A stretch of 64,000 nucleotides of DNA from Paenibacillus cremeus. Its GTDB lineage: Bacteria > Bacillota > Bacilli > Paenibacillales > NBRC-103111. Under the pieces are notes generated by a model. It was not told where the DNA came from. It was given only the letters and a program-made list of their open reading frames with translations, and made no database searches. The stretch covers positions 18,075 through 82,074 of the forward strand of contig NZ_VNJI01000034.1 of NCBI RefSeq assembly GCF_007786445.1. Reading direction: 5' to 3'. A program made the position numbers and the translations under genes. Positions within the stretch are counted from its first letter, which is position 1. Every line of letters starts with the position of its first letter. Positions 8,038 through 16,454 of this stretch are shown one piece after another.

Positions 8038-8903
8038 TTCCAAGCTAATCTCTCCTTCCATTCAAGCCCGACGGGCGTAAGCAGAAACGCGCAGAAGGAC
8101 ACATACTGGGCCGCTTCCCCTAAAGTCAGCGTTAACGGTTCCAGTCGGGGATAGATTTTCATCGTCCCGAAGCCTTGCAGCCATAGCACCGCGCAAATGA
8201 CGCCCGTCAGGCTGAGCCATAGCAGCACACGGATGTCCCGTCGATCCATTCGGTACACGATATAGGCGCTGCGTTTGCCTGTGCCGTAGCCTCTCGCTTT
8301 CATTGAATCGGCCGTCTGCAGCGCGTCCTCCAGCGACCAGACTAACAGCACCCGCAGCAGCGTCATGCCGTCTCGCATCCTTTTTCGCAAACTGCCCTGC
8401 CGCACACTTACGCCTCTCAGCCCCTGGACCAGCTCGATTTGCCTCAGTCTTCTTTTGAACAAAGGGACAAAACGGATGGTCATCAGCGCGAGCAGTGACG
8501 TTTTCGGGAGTGCTCTGGCAAACAGGTACATAAATTTATCCGGCGTAATGATGTAATTGAACGATTGAAAGGTGATCAGTACCGCCAGCATGGACAGTGT
8601 TGCGGTTAAGCCATACAGCACCGCTTCCAAGGTGATCGGCTGATCCCAGAAATAAAACAAAATATGTCGGCCCCGATGCGAGAACAGCGGATTCAGCACG
8701 ATCGCGGAGCCCCCCATAACAAGGTAAAAGGGCAGCAGCTTTAGCAGCCGCTGACCCTGATGATGGAGCACGCAAAGAATATCCAGCGCGATGAGCGCCG
8801 TGAGTAAATAGATGGGATGAAACAGCAGCATACAAAGCAGCATCACCCCGGCGTAATATAAAAAGCATGGCAAAGGGTGAAGAGATGCGAATCCGCTGCT
8901 CAT
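8034..8903 (-). CDS. ECF transporter transmembrane coupling (T) component
   Basis: The product is 289 residues with about five or six membrane helices. The cytoplasmic coupling region contains LVQGLRGVSVRQGS and ADSMKARGYGTG; the second holds the Ala-Arg-Gly signature by which EcfT touches the ATPases. It overlaps the lipoprotein gene by ATGA and the ATPase gene by a few bases, so stoichiometric translation is likely. It belongs to the CbiQ/EcfT family. Confidence 0.9.
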   Translation of the reverse strand: MSSGFASLHPLPCFLYYAGVMLLCMLLFHPIYLLTALIALDILCVLHHQGQRLLKLLPFYLVMGGSAIVLNPLFSHRGRHILFYFWDQPITLEAVLYGLTATLSMLAVLITFQSFNYIITPDKFMYLFARALPKTSLLALMTIRFVPLFKRRLRQIELVQGLRGVSVRQGSLRKRMRDGMTLLRVLLVWSLEDALQTADSMKARGYGTGKRSAYIVYRMDRRDIRVLLWLSLTGVICAVLWLQGFGTMKIYPRLEPLTLTLGEAAQYVSFCAFLLTPVGLEWKERLAWK

Positions 8904-9685
8904 TTTCTCTCTCCTCCAATATCTTTACCGAGATCAAGCGTGTAGAGCCATTCTACTTTATCGCCCGCTTTCACGGGATAGCTTCCGGCGCCTTTGCCCG
9001 GATATTCGCCGTTGACCCGGTACATCCAGCCGCTCTTCGGCCCTTGATCGAATTCATATAAATTGTCAATGCCTTCCACGTAGGCCGCGCTTCCTGTACC
9101 ACGGAACTCCATATGGATCTTCAGGCTGCGTGTACCTCGCTTGAGCACATCCAGCACCGTATCGCCCTCGGATACCTCAACCTCGGTCGGCTTCAGGATC
9201 GTCCCGGCTTTTTTATCGCCGATAATCGACAGCGTGACGGTCTTTTTCTGCGGCTGCGGCGTCTCTTTCGGAGCACTTGGAGCGGAAGGCTGAGCGACAG
9301 ACTCAGCCCCCTGCTTCGGCTGCTGCGCGGGCGCAGCAGGAGCAGCCGTTGGCTCCTCCTTGGCCGCAGGTGTGACAGCTGGCGACGGCGAAGGTGACGT
9401 GCTGGATGCAGCAGCTGCTGCATTCGGCTTAGCGTCGCTTGCCTTGGGCTCAGCTGCGCTTGTGGCTTCAGCTGCCTTAGGCGTTTCCGCCTTCGCTTCG
9501 GCTGCTTTCGGCTCCGTCACTGCCTGCCCGGCTCCGCTCGCTTGAAGCTTGCCCTGCTCTGCAGCCGGCGGCGGCGTCTCCGCCGCATGGTTCGCCGGAG
9601 CGGCACAGCCGGTGCCGACCATCAAAAGCAGCAGGATGGCAAGCAGCCAGCCGCCTAATCGTTTCTGATGCTTACCCTGCATCAT
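8900..9685 (-). CDS. Cell-surface lipoprotein with transcobalamin C-terminal-like (DUF4430) domain
   Basis: The product is 261 residues. A signal peptide ends in VGTGC (Cys 27; Gly at -3 is slightly unusual). Residues about 28-148 form a low-complexity Ala/Pro/Lys/Glu linker able to span the wall. Residues about 150-258 are a DUF4430 domain (TVTLSIIGDKKAGTIL, VLDVLKRG, SGWMYRVNGEYPGKGAGSYP, VEWLYTLDLGKDIGG). This domain family is related to the C-terminal beta domain of animal transcobalamin and intrinsic factor. It overlaps the surface-protein gene before it and the T-component gene after it by ATGA. The likely job is to take corrinoid from the SLH protein and present it to the ECF transporter; this is inferred from context. 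Confidence 0.88.
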   Translation of the reverse strand: MMQGKHQKRLGGWLLAILLLLMVGTGCAAPANHAAETPPPAAEQGKLQASGAGQAVTEPKAAEAKAETPKAAEATSAAEPKASDAKPNAAAAASSTSPSPSPAVTPAAKEEPTAAPAAPAQQPKQGAESVAQPSAPSAPKETPQPQKKTVTLSIIGDKKAGTILKPTEVEVSEGDTVLDVLKRGTRSLKIHMEFRGTGSAAYVEGIDNLYEFDQGPKSGWMYRVNGEYPGKGAGSYPVKAGDKVEWLYTLDLGKDIGGERK

Positions 9686-12600
9686 TGAGCCTCCATCGCG
9701 GCCAGTCGCATGACGACGACTGCCGCCATTTCTCTTGTTACCGGCGCTGCAGGGTAGAAGCTGCCGTTATAGCCTTCCATCAGCTCGTGCTGCTGCACGG
9801 CGTTTACGTACGGCAAGGCCTCCTGGCTGATGTCGCTTTGATCTGCAACCGGCTCTACTTTTGCACCGACGTCGAGCTTCAAAGCTCTGGCGATCATCGT
9901 CGCCATCTGCTCCCGCGTAACCGGCTGATCCGGATTGAACTTTGTCTCCGATACGCCTTGGATGATGCCTTTTTGCTGCGCCTTCATCACGAAGCCGTAA
10001 TACCAGCTGCCCGGCTGCACATCCTCAAACCGCTGCTGCGATCCCGTATCCGGCGTTTCCTTCAGCAGCCGGACGATGATGGCGGCGAATTGCGCGCGGG
10101 TCATCTCCTGCTTCGGAGCAAAGCGAAGCTCGCTCTCGCTAATGCCTGTCATTAGCTTGCTGGCATACGCGCTATGTACGCTATCGAGCGCCCACGAAGC
10201 AATTTCGCTTTCATCTACAAAACCGTCGGCAGCCGGCTTCGATGCCGTTGTAGGCTGGAGCTGGAACAAGCCCGACTGGTTTTGTATATAACGCTCGTAG
10301 GCCACCAGCGCCATGAGCGCCTGCTCGGTTGCAATTTCATTGGAAGCCTGACCTGCGGTGTGGGCATAGCCGCCGTCCGCATTTTTGTAGCTTAACAGCT
10401 TGCTCAGCAGATCGGTGCCGGATTTCACGAACCGTGCATCCTTGATGCTGATATTCGCAGAGGCGAGCGCAATGATGGCCTGCGATACGCTTTCGCTGTT
10501 CGATTCTCCGTATAATGCGTAGCCTCCATCGGAGGCTTGCATTTGACTAAGACGGCTCACCGCTTTATCTACCGCGCTCTTCACATCGGCACGGTCCTGA
10601 TGAGCAGCTAGGGCCGAAATCGCCATCGCCGTAATATCCGAGTTGTCTTCCTCACCCTTCACCAGCGGGAACCCGCCGCTCGCGTTTTGCTGCTCCAAAA
10701 TCCAGGTGATCAGCTTCTCTTTCGTCCAAACGGCATTCGACGGAGCGCCGCCCGTGACATTATCCAGCGTGAGAAGCGCGAATATCGGTCCGTTCAGACC
10801 CTGCTCGGTCATCTTCTCATGATTTACTATCAACTGAATCAAGTTAAAGCCAGCTATATTCGTCGGTTCTGCTCCCGCCGCCTTCACGGCCAGCGCGATC
10901 CGCTCCAAATCCGTTACTTTGCGGAATTTCCCATTTTGTTCTTTCACCAGCTGCTCCGTTTGAGCAAGGTAGCTCGACGGCACCGTCTTTCCAGCCCGTG
11001 CAAGCCCGAAAGCTTCCCAATCGGACAGCGTATCACCGGCAAGAATTTGCTGGGCCGCCGCCGAAATTTCCACTGCCGCCGAGCGCAGCTGCGGCTTCTC
11101 TTCGGCCTTTAGCTTACTACGGTCAACAACGGCATACTTGGTAAAATGGGTGACTTTAGCGGTGATGATACCCGTTTTCACATCCAGCACTGCGGGAACC
11201 GGGATCCACTGCCCGGTCGTTTCATTGAGCCAAACTAAAGCCAAATTATCCGGCGAATCGGTTTGAACCGGTACTTTAATCGCCATTACAGCTGGCGTAG
11301 AAAACGTTGTGCCGCTTGGCGAAAATTCATACAAACCAGATACGAGCTCCGGCCGATCCGCCGAGCTTTGCTCGTCGACGCCGATCTGAACCGTTTGACT
11401 TAAGGCCGCCGCCGGAACGACAAAGCGCACCTCTTCTTTTTCGTCTTTTAATTCGGTATCCGCGGATGTCGAAGTCGCTTTGCTTAAAGCTACCGTCTGC
11501 CCCTTCAAATCCTTTTGGAGCTGCTCTGCTTGGGAAGCACTCATTTTTTCCCCAGGATTGAGCAGCGCGGTTGTTTTACCTACATTTCCGATCGATTCCG
11601 TATTATTCAGCGGTAATGACAGTTTGTTCAATTCTTGATCGATCGTGCTTCCGGGAGCAATACCGACTACTGCTGCGCTGCTGCCCGAACTTCCAGCGCC
11701 AATGTCGCTGCCCAAATTCTCGGTATATTTCCAGGCCACCACATCTTTATCCTTCAGCGTGTAGGCTCCGGCGCTATAGTTCGGGAACGTGCCGTTGACC
11801 GAATACATCCAACCCTTTTGACTGCCGCTCTCGTTCAATCCATCAATCGAGCTCACATAAATGGAGGATCCAGAGCCCCTCGACGAAACCCTGCTGCCAA
11901 GCTTCCGTGCGAGCACACTGTAAGCCGTATCGCCGGTTAACAACTCCACCGAAGTAGAGTCCAGAATCGTCCCCTTCTGACTGTCGCCTTCCACGGACAA
12001 AGTAATCGTCTTAGTCTGTGGAACAACACCTCCGCCCCCACCACCAGGTGTAGTGGTACTAGGAGCAACAATCAGCTCCGACACAGCGCGTACTACTTTC
12101 GGCGGAGCGGTATCGTTATACACATAGCCTGTAACGGTAACCGGATAAGTACCTTCAGGGAGCCCGCTAAACGAAGCTTTCCCGTACGTGTCCGTTTTCA
12201 CCGTTGTGCTTCCGACAGTCACGCTGACACCCTCCGGGGCAGGCGGACTTGGAATGACTTGCTGATAGTTCAACCAATCGAAAACATACTGCGTAATGGT
12301 TGCCGTAAAGCTTTCACCCGCGGTTGGTCTCGGCTTATCAAAAGAAATCTGATCGATGGGATTCGTTTTTTCTCCGCCATAGTAAACGGTGATTCGTTCT
12401 CCCGCGGTCAGGTTATAATCCGCCATTCCTACAGGCGGAATGCTCCAGAGGTTATTCTTCTGAACTGCAAAATACCATCCGTCCCAGCCACCGTATTTTC
12501 CGCCCGCGATGTGATTGATCGAGCCGATATATGATGAGCTTATCACTTGATATGGCATTCCTTTTTCCTGCAGCACTTTCTCTACCGCTTCCAGCGCCGT

Positions 12601-13668
12601 AGTCGCAAACGTGGTGCCGTCCGCAATATGGCTCTGCGGTCCTTCGACTTGTACGTTAACCTGTACAATCGTTGGCGGAACCTGTCCCGGCGGCACTAAG
12701 CTGTATAAGCTGCGATCGCCATGATTAAACAGATTATACGCTACGAGCGCAGTCAACGCCTGCTCCGTCGCTATTCCATTGGTAGATCCCTTAATCGAAT
12801 GCGCAAATCCCCCGTCGGTTGTGCGGAACAACATCAAGCGTTCAATCAGGTTACCGCCCTGCTTCGTAAATCGATCCGATTTCGGATCCACACCGTTTGC
12901 CGTCAGCCCAATAATCGCTTGGGCGACACTCTCTCCGGCCTGGTCTCCAAGGAAGGTGTACCCGCCATCCACATTTTGATTCGTCGCGAGCCAATCCACC
13001 GCCCGATCGACGGCTGCTTTTACATCTGCTCGTTTGGCAGTATATGGCGCGAGAGCGCTCAAGGCCATGCCCGTGAAATCCGGGTCGCTGGCGCCGGTGG
13101 AGCCAAGTGAAATCGCGAAGCCTCCGTCTGCCTTTTGCCCGGATAAGATCGTATCGAGCAGCTGGTCTCTCGACCATAATGCATTCGATGGAACCTCATA
13201 ATTGCCGGAGTCAAGTGCCAGCAACCCGTAAAGCGGGCCATTCAGCCCTTGTCCCGTCATCTGCGTGTTGTTGTAAATCTTCTCGACCAGGTTATACCCT
13301 GCAAATTGGGTCCCGTTCGCGCCTGCGGCCGTAAGACCGAGCGTAATACGTTCGTACTCCGTAATGCTCGAGTATGTGCCGTTGGCCGCCCTCACAGCTG
13401 CATCGAGATTGGTTAAATAACTGATCGGGACCTTCCTGTCAGGCGTCCGGGAGATGCCTACTGCCCCCCAATCGGAAAGCTCGCCGCTGCCTAGAAGCAG
13501 ATCGGCAGCCTGATAGATCGCCTCGGTCACCGTTACAGCGCCACCCTGACCGGATTCTGCCGCATGAACCTGACTTGCAGGTAGCATGGTAAAGCTCAAT
13601 GTCGAAAATAGAAGCATAAACGACATGACAAGTGCAATGAATGATTTGGATAAATAACGTAACCTCAT
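9682..13668 (-). CDS. Large SLH surface protein with two transcobalamin-like barrels and two DUF4430 domains
   Basis: The product is 1328 residues. A signal peptide ends at VHA (about 36). Residues 45-325 form an alpha/alpha-barrel of the prenyltransferase/transcobalamin type with recurrent QKADGGFAIS, QNVDGGYTFL and RTTDGGFAHS repeats. DUF4430-like domain a spans about 330-435 (GGWDGWYFAVQKNNLW). A Cna-B-like or carboxypeptidase-regulatory-like domain spans about 440-540. After a poly-Gly hinge, DUF4430 domain b spans about 555-650 (QKGWMYSVNGTFPNYSAGAY). A beta domain with FVVPAAALSQTVQIG spans about 670-860. A second barrel spans about 865-1140 (QNASGGFPLV, QASDGGYALY, KNADGGYAHT). Three SLH repeats run from about 1145 to the end, binding it to the wall polymer. 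Barrel plus C-terminal beta domain is the layout of animal cobalamin carriers. It is the first gene behind the cobalamin riboswitch, which supports a corrinoid-capturing role. Confidence 0.9.
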   Translation of the reverse strand: MRLRYLSKSFIALVMSFMLLFSTLSFTMLPASQVHAAESGQGGAVTVTEAIYQAADLLLGSGELSDWGAVGISRTPDRKVPISYLTNLDAAVRAANGTYSSITEYERITLGLTAAGANGTQFAGYNLVEKIYNNTQMTGQGLNGPLYGLLALDSGNYEVPSNALWSRDQLLDTILSGQKADGGFAISLGSTGASDPDFTGMALSALAPYTAKRADVKAAVDRAVDWLATNQNVDGGYTFLGDQAGESVAQAIIGLTANGVDPKSDRFTKQGGNLIERLMLFRTTDGGFAHSIKGSTNGIATEQALTALVAYNLFNHGDRSLYSLVPPGQVPPTIVQVNVQVEGPQSHIADGTTFATTALEAVEKVLQEKGMPYQVISSSYIGSINHIAGGKYGGWDGWYFAVQKNNLWSIPPVGMADYNLTAGERITVYYGGEKTNPIDQISFDKPRPTAGESFTATITQYVFDWLNYQQVIPSPPAPEGVSVTVGSTTVKTDTYGKASFSGLPEGTYPVTVTGYVYNDTAPPKVVRAVSELIVAPSTTTPGGGGGGVVPQTKTITLSVEGDSQKGTILDSTSVELLTGDTAYSVLARKLGSRVSSRGSGSSIYVSSIDGLNESGSQKGWMYSVNGTFPNYSAGAYTLKDKDVVAWKYTENLGSDIGAGSSGSSAAVVGIAPGSTIDQELNKLSLPLNNTESIGNVGKTTALLNPGEKMSASQAEQLQKDLKGQTVALSKATSTSADTELKDEKEEVRFVVPAAALSQTVQIGVDEQSSADRPELVSGLYEFSPSGTTFSTPAVMAIKVPVQTDSPDNLALVWLNETTGQWIPVPAVLDVKTGIITAKVTHFTKYAVVDRSKLKAEEKPQLRSAAVEISAAAQQILAGDTLSDWEAFGLARAGKTVPSSYLAQTEQLVKEQNGKFRKVTDLERIALAVKAAGAEPTNIAGFNLIQLIVNHEKMTEQGLNGPIFALLTLDNVTGGAPSNAVWTKEKLITWILEQQNASGGFPLVKGEEDNSDITAMAISALAAHQDRADVKSAVDKAVSRLSQMQASDGGYALYGESNSESVSQAIIALASANISIKDARFVKSGTDLLSKLLSYKNADGGYAHTAGQASNEIATEQALMALVAYERYIQNQSGLFQLQPTTASKPAADGFVDESEIASWALDSVHSAYASKLMTGISESELRFAPKQEMTRAQFAAIIVRLLKETPDTGSQQRFEDVQPGSWYYGFVMKAQQKGIIQGVSETKFNPDQPVTREQMATMIARALKLDVGAKVEPVADQSDISQEALPYVNAVQQHELMEGYNGSFYPAAPVTREMAAVVVMRLAAMEAQ

Positions 13669-13712
13669 AATCTTCCTACCCTCTTCCTGTTCCTGAAATC
13701 TTTAGGCATAAC

Positions 13713-13746
13713 AAAAAGGCCACCCTCCATAAAGCAAGGGCAGCCT
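13713..13746 (-). terminator. Intrinsic terminator in the cobalamin leader (expression platform)
   Basis: On the minus strand AGGCTGCCCT (13746-13737) pairs over ten positions with AGGGTGGCCT (13726-13717) and is followed by TTTTT. It lies between the cobalamin aptamer and the first gene, so ligand-bound RNA is expected to stop here and the uptake operon to be on when cobalamin is scarce. Confidence 0.85.
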
Positions 13747-13816
13747 ATCCTAACGTATGTACATCACATCCGTGATTCAAAAAGCTTATGCACACAGCAT
13801 AGCCTTCTCGTTTCAT
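13745..13816 (-). other. Possible 23-codon leader reading frame between aptamer and terminator
   Basis: An ATG with a G-rich stretch (GGGGGGTGGG) four bases before it opens a frame reading MKREGYAVCISFLNHGCDV and a few more residues. It ends in TAG at the first bases of the terminator stem. It may be chance, or a leader whose translation affects folding. It does not resemble a known leader peptide. Confidence 0.2.
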
Positions 13817-13849
13817 AATTCCCACCCCCCGAAGAATTAGAAACTATTC

Positions 13850-14035
13850 AAATAAAGGCAGGTTTCCTGGCTTATGCGTCATCGCTTCGCTTGGCCTTCC
13901 CATGCTAATCTTCAGCACAGTGGCATTGTCAAGCTTCGCTCTGCATCTACAGTGGCGGGACCGCGCCGGCTTGAACCGGACTTCCCTATTAAGCAAACAT
14001 CCAAATGGTATGGTTGCACCTTTAATGAGTCGATT
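13850..14035 (-). promoter_or_regulatory. Cobalamin riboswitch
   Basis: Read on the minus strand, the leader holds the B12-box class landmarks in order: AAAGGTGC, TTAATAGGGAAG, a CCGG-paired arm, GTCCCGCCACTGT, GCCACTGTGCTG, GGGAAGGC and AAGCCAGGAAACCTGCC (13873-13857). The order and spacing match the cobalamin riboswitch. It sits between a sigma-A-like promoter and a terminator in front of the SLH transcobalamin-like gene. Confidence 0.93.
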
Positions 14036-14054
14036 TATTCAATTTTCATCGACT

Positions 14055-14083
14055 ATCATAACTTTTGCTTCCCTTTTTGTCTA
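14055..14083 (-). promoter_or_regulatory. Sigma-A-type promoter of the cobalamin operon
   Basis: The -35 is TAGACA (14083-14078), the spacer 17 bases and the -10 TATGAT (14060-14055), just upstream of the riboswitch 5' end. Transcription should begin near 14048. Confidence 0.7.
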
Positions 14084-14133
14084 TAGCTTTTATATAATAA
14101 AAACTCTCAAACCATTTGATAGGATTGAATTTC

Positions 14134-15297
14134 ATGAAGAAAACGAACAAAATCGCCGAGCTCGAGATCCTCCGGGCGTTCGCCTTTCTCGCTGTGGTGC
14201 TGCAGCACGCGATTGGACATTATGCCTATGCGCCAGGTACGACGCTGGCCGATGGTGTCATGCTGGGCGGTCTGCTGCTGCTGGCCAAATTCGCCGTGCC
14301 GATCTTTATTTTTATATCCGGCATGGTGCTATGTTATAGATATAAGACGGAACCCGTCCCCTTATTCCCTTTTTTGCGCAAGCGTATAAAAGATATTTTT
14401 CTGCCGTATTTGCCTTGGGCTGTGTTGTATGCCTCCATCGAGGGCGATCATCTGATCAGTCCGCTGAAGCATATGTCCGACATGGGAACCAAGCTGTTTA
14501 CCGGTACGGCCAGCTATCACCTTTGGTATGTGATTATGACGTTTCAATTTTACTTGCTGTTCCCCTTGCTCCATGGCATTGTGCTCAAGGTGAATCAGCG
14601 TCTCACGGCTTCCGGCTGGGGCTGGACACTCCTAGGGCTCGGACTGCTCTATATCGGGCTGACCGGACAAGTCTCGCTGATCGGGCATTGGACCGAGGGC
14701 ATTCCTGGTGTCGGAGATTTCTTTGGCGAATATAGCGACCGTAATGTCCTTTATTTCTTTTATTACTTTGTGCTGGGCGCCTTCGCCGGGCTCCACCTGG
14801 AGCGATTCAAAAGCTTGCTGCTTCGCTATAAGCAGGTGTTGATCGGGCTGTTCGTGGTGCTGCTTCTCTGGACTTGGTATCGTATCGTTGAACATTTTCA
14901 AACCGTTCCCGAGCTCCAAATCCAATACAACGACACCCTCTTGATCCAGCCGAAGATGGCTATCGTACTAATAGCTTCCATTCCTGCGATGTACCTTGCT
15001 GCGATCTTTTTCACAGAGCGGGCTTCGGCAGCCCTCCAGCGCTTCATGTCCATCATCGGGTCGTACTCGTATGTCGCTTATTTGGCCCATGCCCTGATGC
15101 TCGTCGCAGCTACGCTGATCGCAGACGACTTCTTGTTTTTCATGAATCCGACGCTTCGCACGTTGGCCGCTTTTGCGATTTGCAGCGCTTTGTCCGTTGC
15201 CGCCGCGGCCGCAATTCGCCGGTTATCCGCCAGCGCCCGCCGCATCCTGTCTCGTACAAATTCGAATGCGCCGATGGGCAAAACGGAATCCAGATAA
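14134..15297 (+). CDS. Membrane acyltransferase (acyltransferase family 3)
   Basis: The product is 387 residues from the ATG at 14134; the in-frame TTG at 14116 lacks a ribosome site. It shows about ten hydrophobic segments. The N terminus has the family signature (EILRAFAFLAVVLQHAIGHY) with the conserved His in the first helix. Members O-acylate cell-surface polysaccharides, peptidoglycan or small molecules using acyl-CoA. The acceptor here is unknown, as no polysaccharide genes are adjacent. It is a single gene ended by the terminator at 15318. Confidence 0.88.
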   Translation: MKKTNKIAELEILRAFAFLAVVLQHAIGHYAYAPGTTLADGVMLGGLLLLAKFAVPIFIFISGMVLCYRYKTEPVPLFPFLRKRIKDIFLPYLPWAVLYASIEGDHLISPLKHMSDMGTKLFTGTASYHLWYVIMTFQFYLLFPLLHGIVLKVNQRLTASGWGWTLLGLGLLYIGLTGQVSLIGHWTEGIPGVGDFFGEYSDRNVLYFFYYFVLGAFAGLHLERFKSLLLRYKQVLIGLFVVLLLWTWYRIVEHFQTVPELQIQYNDTLLIQPKMAIVLIASIPAMYLAAIFFTERASAALQRFMSIIGSYSYVAYLAHALMLVAATLIADDFLFFMNPTLRTLAAFAICSALSVAAAAAIRRLSASARRILSRTNSNAPMGKTESR

Positions 15298-15317
15298 TTT
15301 GGCGTGATGCAGCGCCC

Positions 15318-15356
15318 TCAAAGGGAGTAGAAGCCTATGCTTCTATTCCCTTTTTA
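15318..15356 (+). terminator. Intrinsic terminator after the acyltransferase gene
   Basis: AAAGGGAGTAGAAGC pairs with GCTTCTATTCCCTTT (one mismatch) around a four-base loop, followed by a T run. Confidence 0.9.
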
Positions 15357-15368
15357 TGTCGAATTTTG

Positions 15369-15377
15369 TGATATAAT
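15369..15377 (+). promoter_or_regulatory. Extended -10 promoter of the signalling operon
   Basis: TGATATAAT is a perfect extended -10 element about 45 bases before the response-regulator start. No good -35 is seen. Confidence 0.6.
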
Positions 15378-15421
15378 AGTAAATGCTAGAATGATAGGTT
15401 AAGAGAAAGGCGGTATGACCC

Positions 15422-16438
15422 ATGCGCATTTTAATCATTGACGATGATGAAGATACAAGTATTTTGCTCGAAACGATTCTTCGTTCCGAAGGCTACATCT
15501 ACATAGATACTATGAACTCCGGCCATGAGGCCCTTTCGATGATGGGCTTTGGCGACGCTCCTCCTCAGACGGCTCAGCCCGATCTGATTTTGCTGGATGT
15601 GCTGATGCCGGTGATGGATGGGATCGAAACGTGTTCCAGGCTGAAAAGCATCCCGGTCCTTCAAGATGTGCCTATCATCATGGTTACGGGAATGTCGGAC
15701 GACGAGGTACTGAAGCAGTCGTTCGATGCCGGTGCCAGCGATTACATAACGAAACCGTTCAAAAAAGTCGAGCTGCTCGTTCGGATCCGCTCCGCCTTGC
15801 GGTTGAAGAGCGAAATTGATCGGAGAAAAGAGCGTGAAGCCGAGCTGCTTCGTGTTACAAGCCTGCTGGAAGACGCCGTATTGAATTTAAGGCAGGTCAG
15901 CTTAACCGACGGATTAACGGCACTCACCAACCGGAGGGGCTTCGACGAGAACTGGGCTCGGGAGTTTGAGCGTCTCATGCAAGGACAAGCTGATGCCTCT
16001 CTGGACGATGCGCTTTCCCTTGTTTTGCTCGATGTGGACCAATTCAAGCAGTATAACGATATATACGGCCATGTGGAGGGAGACCGCTGCTTACAGCGGG
16101 TAGCTGAGGTGCTGCGGCGAGAAACGAAGCAGCCTGGGGTGCTGGCAGCGCGCTACGGCGGCGAGGAATTCGTGCTCCTGCTGCCTGGAACGACTTCAGA
16201 GGCTGCGGTGGCCACCGCAGAGCGGGTGCGAACCGGAGTAGAGGGCTTGCGGATTGAGCATTCGCAGTCCAAGGTCAGCTCGTTTGTGACGATCAGCTTA
16301 GGCGTCGTTTCGATTCGGCCTGCGGACGACACGTCCATGAGTGCGGTTATCGCCGCTGCAGATCAAGCGCTGTATGAAGCCAAGGCAGCAGGTCGAAACC
16401 GCGCGCAGGTTTACGCCTCACCACTAAAATTCCATTGA
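15422..16438 (+). CDS. Response regulator with GGDEF output (diguanylate cyclase)
   Basis: The product is 338 residues. The receiver domain (1-120) has the acidic pair DDDED, phospho-acceptor Asp 59 in LILLDVLMPVMDG and the Lys of ITKPFKK. A short coiled stretch (125-160) leads to a GGDEF domain (about 165-330) with SLTDGLTALTNRRGF, LLDVDQFKQYNDIYGH and an intact GGEEF active site at 246-250. It should make c-di-GMP from two GTP when phosphorylated. The residues five before the active site read KQPG where the inhibitory I-site RxxD would be, so product inhibition through that site is unlikely. It starts an operon with the binding lipoprotein (16 bases later) and the hybrid kinase, which is the probable phosphate source. 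Confidence 0.93.
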   Translation: MRILIIDDDEDTSILLETILRSEGYIYIDTMNSGHEALSMMGFGDAPPQTAQPDLILLDVLMPVMDGIETCSRLKSIPVLQDVPIIMVTGMSDDEVLKQSFDAGASDYITKPFKKVELLVRIRSALRLKSEIDRRKEREAELLRVTSLLEDAVLNLRQVSLTDGLTALTNRRGFDENWAREFERLMQGQADASLDDALSLVLLDVDQFKQYNDIYGHVEGDRCLQRVAEVLRRETKQPGVLAARYGGEEFVLLLPGTTSEAAVATAERVRTGVEGLRIEHSQSKVSSFVTISLGVVSIRPADDTSMSAVIAAADQALYEAKAAGRNRAQVYASPLKFH

Positions 16439-16454
16439 AAGGCTGATCTGTTCC

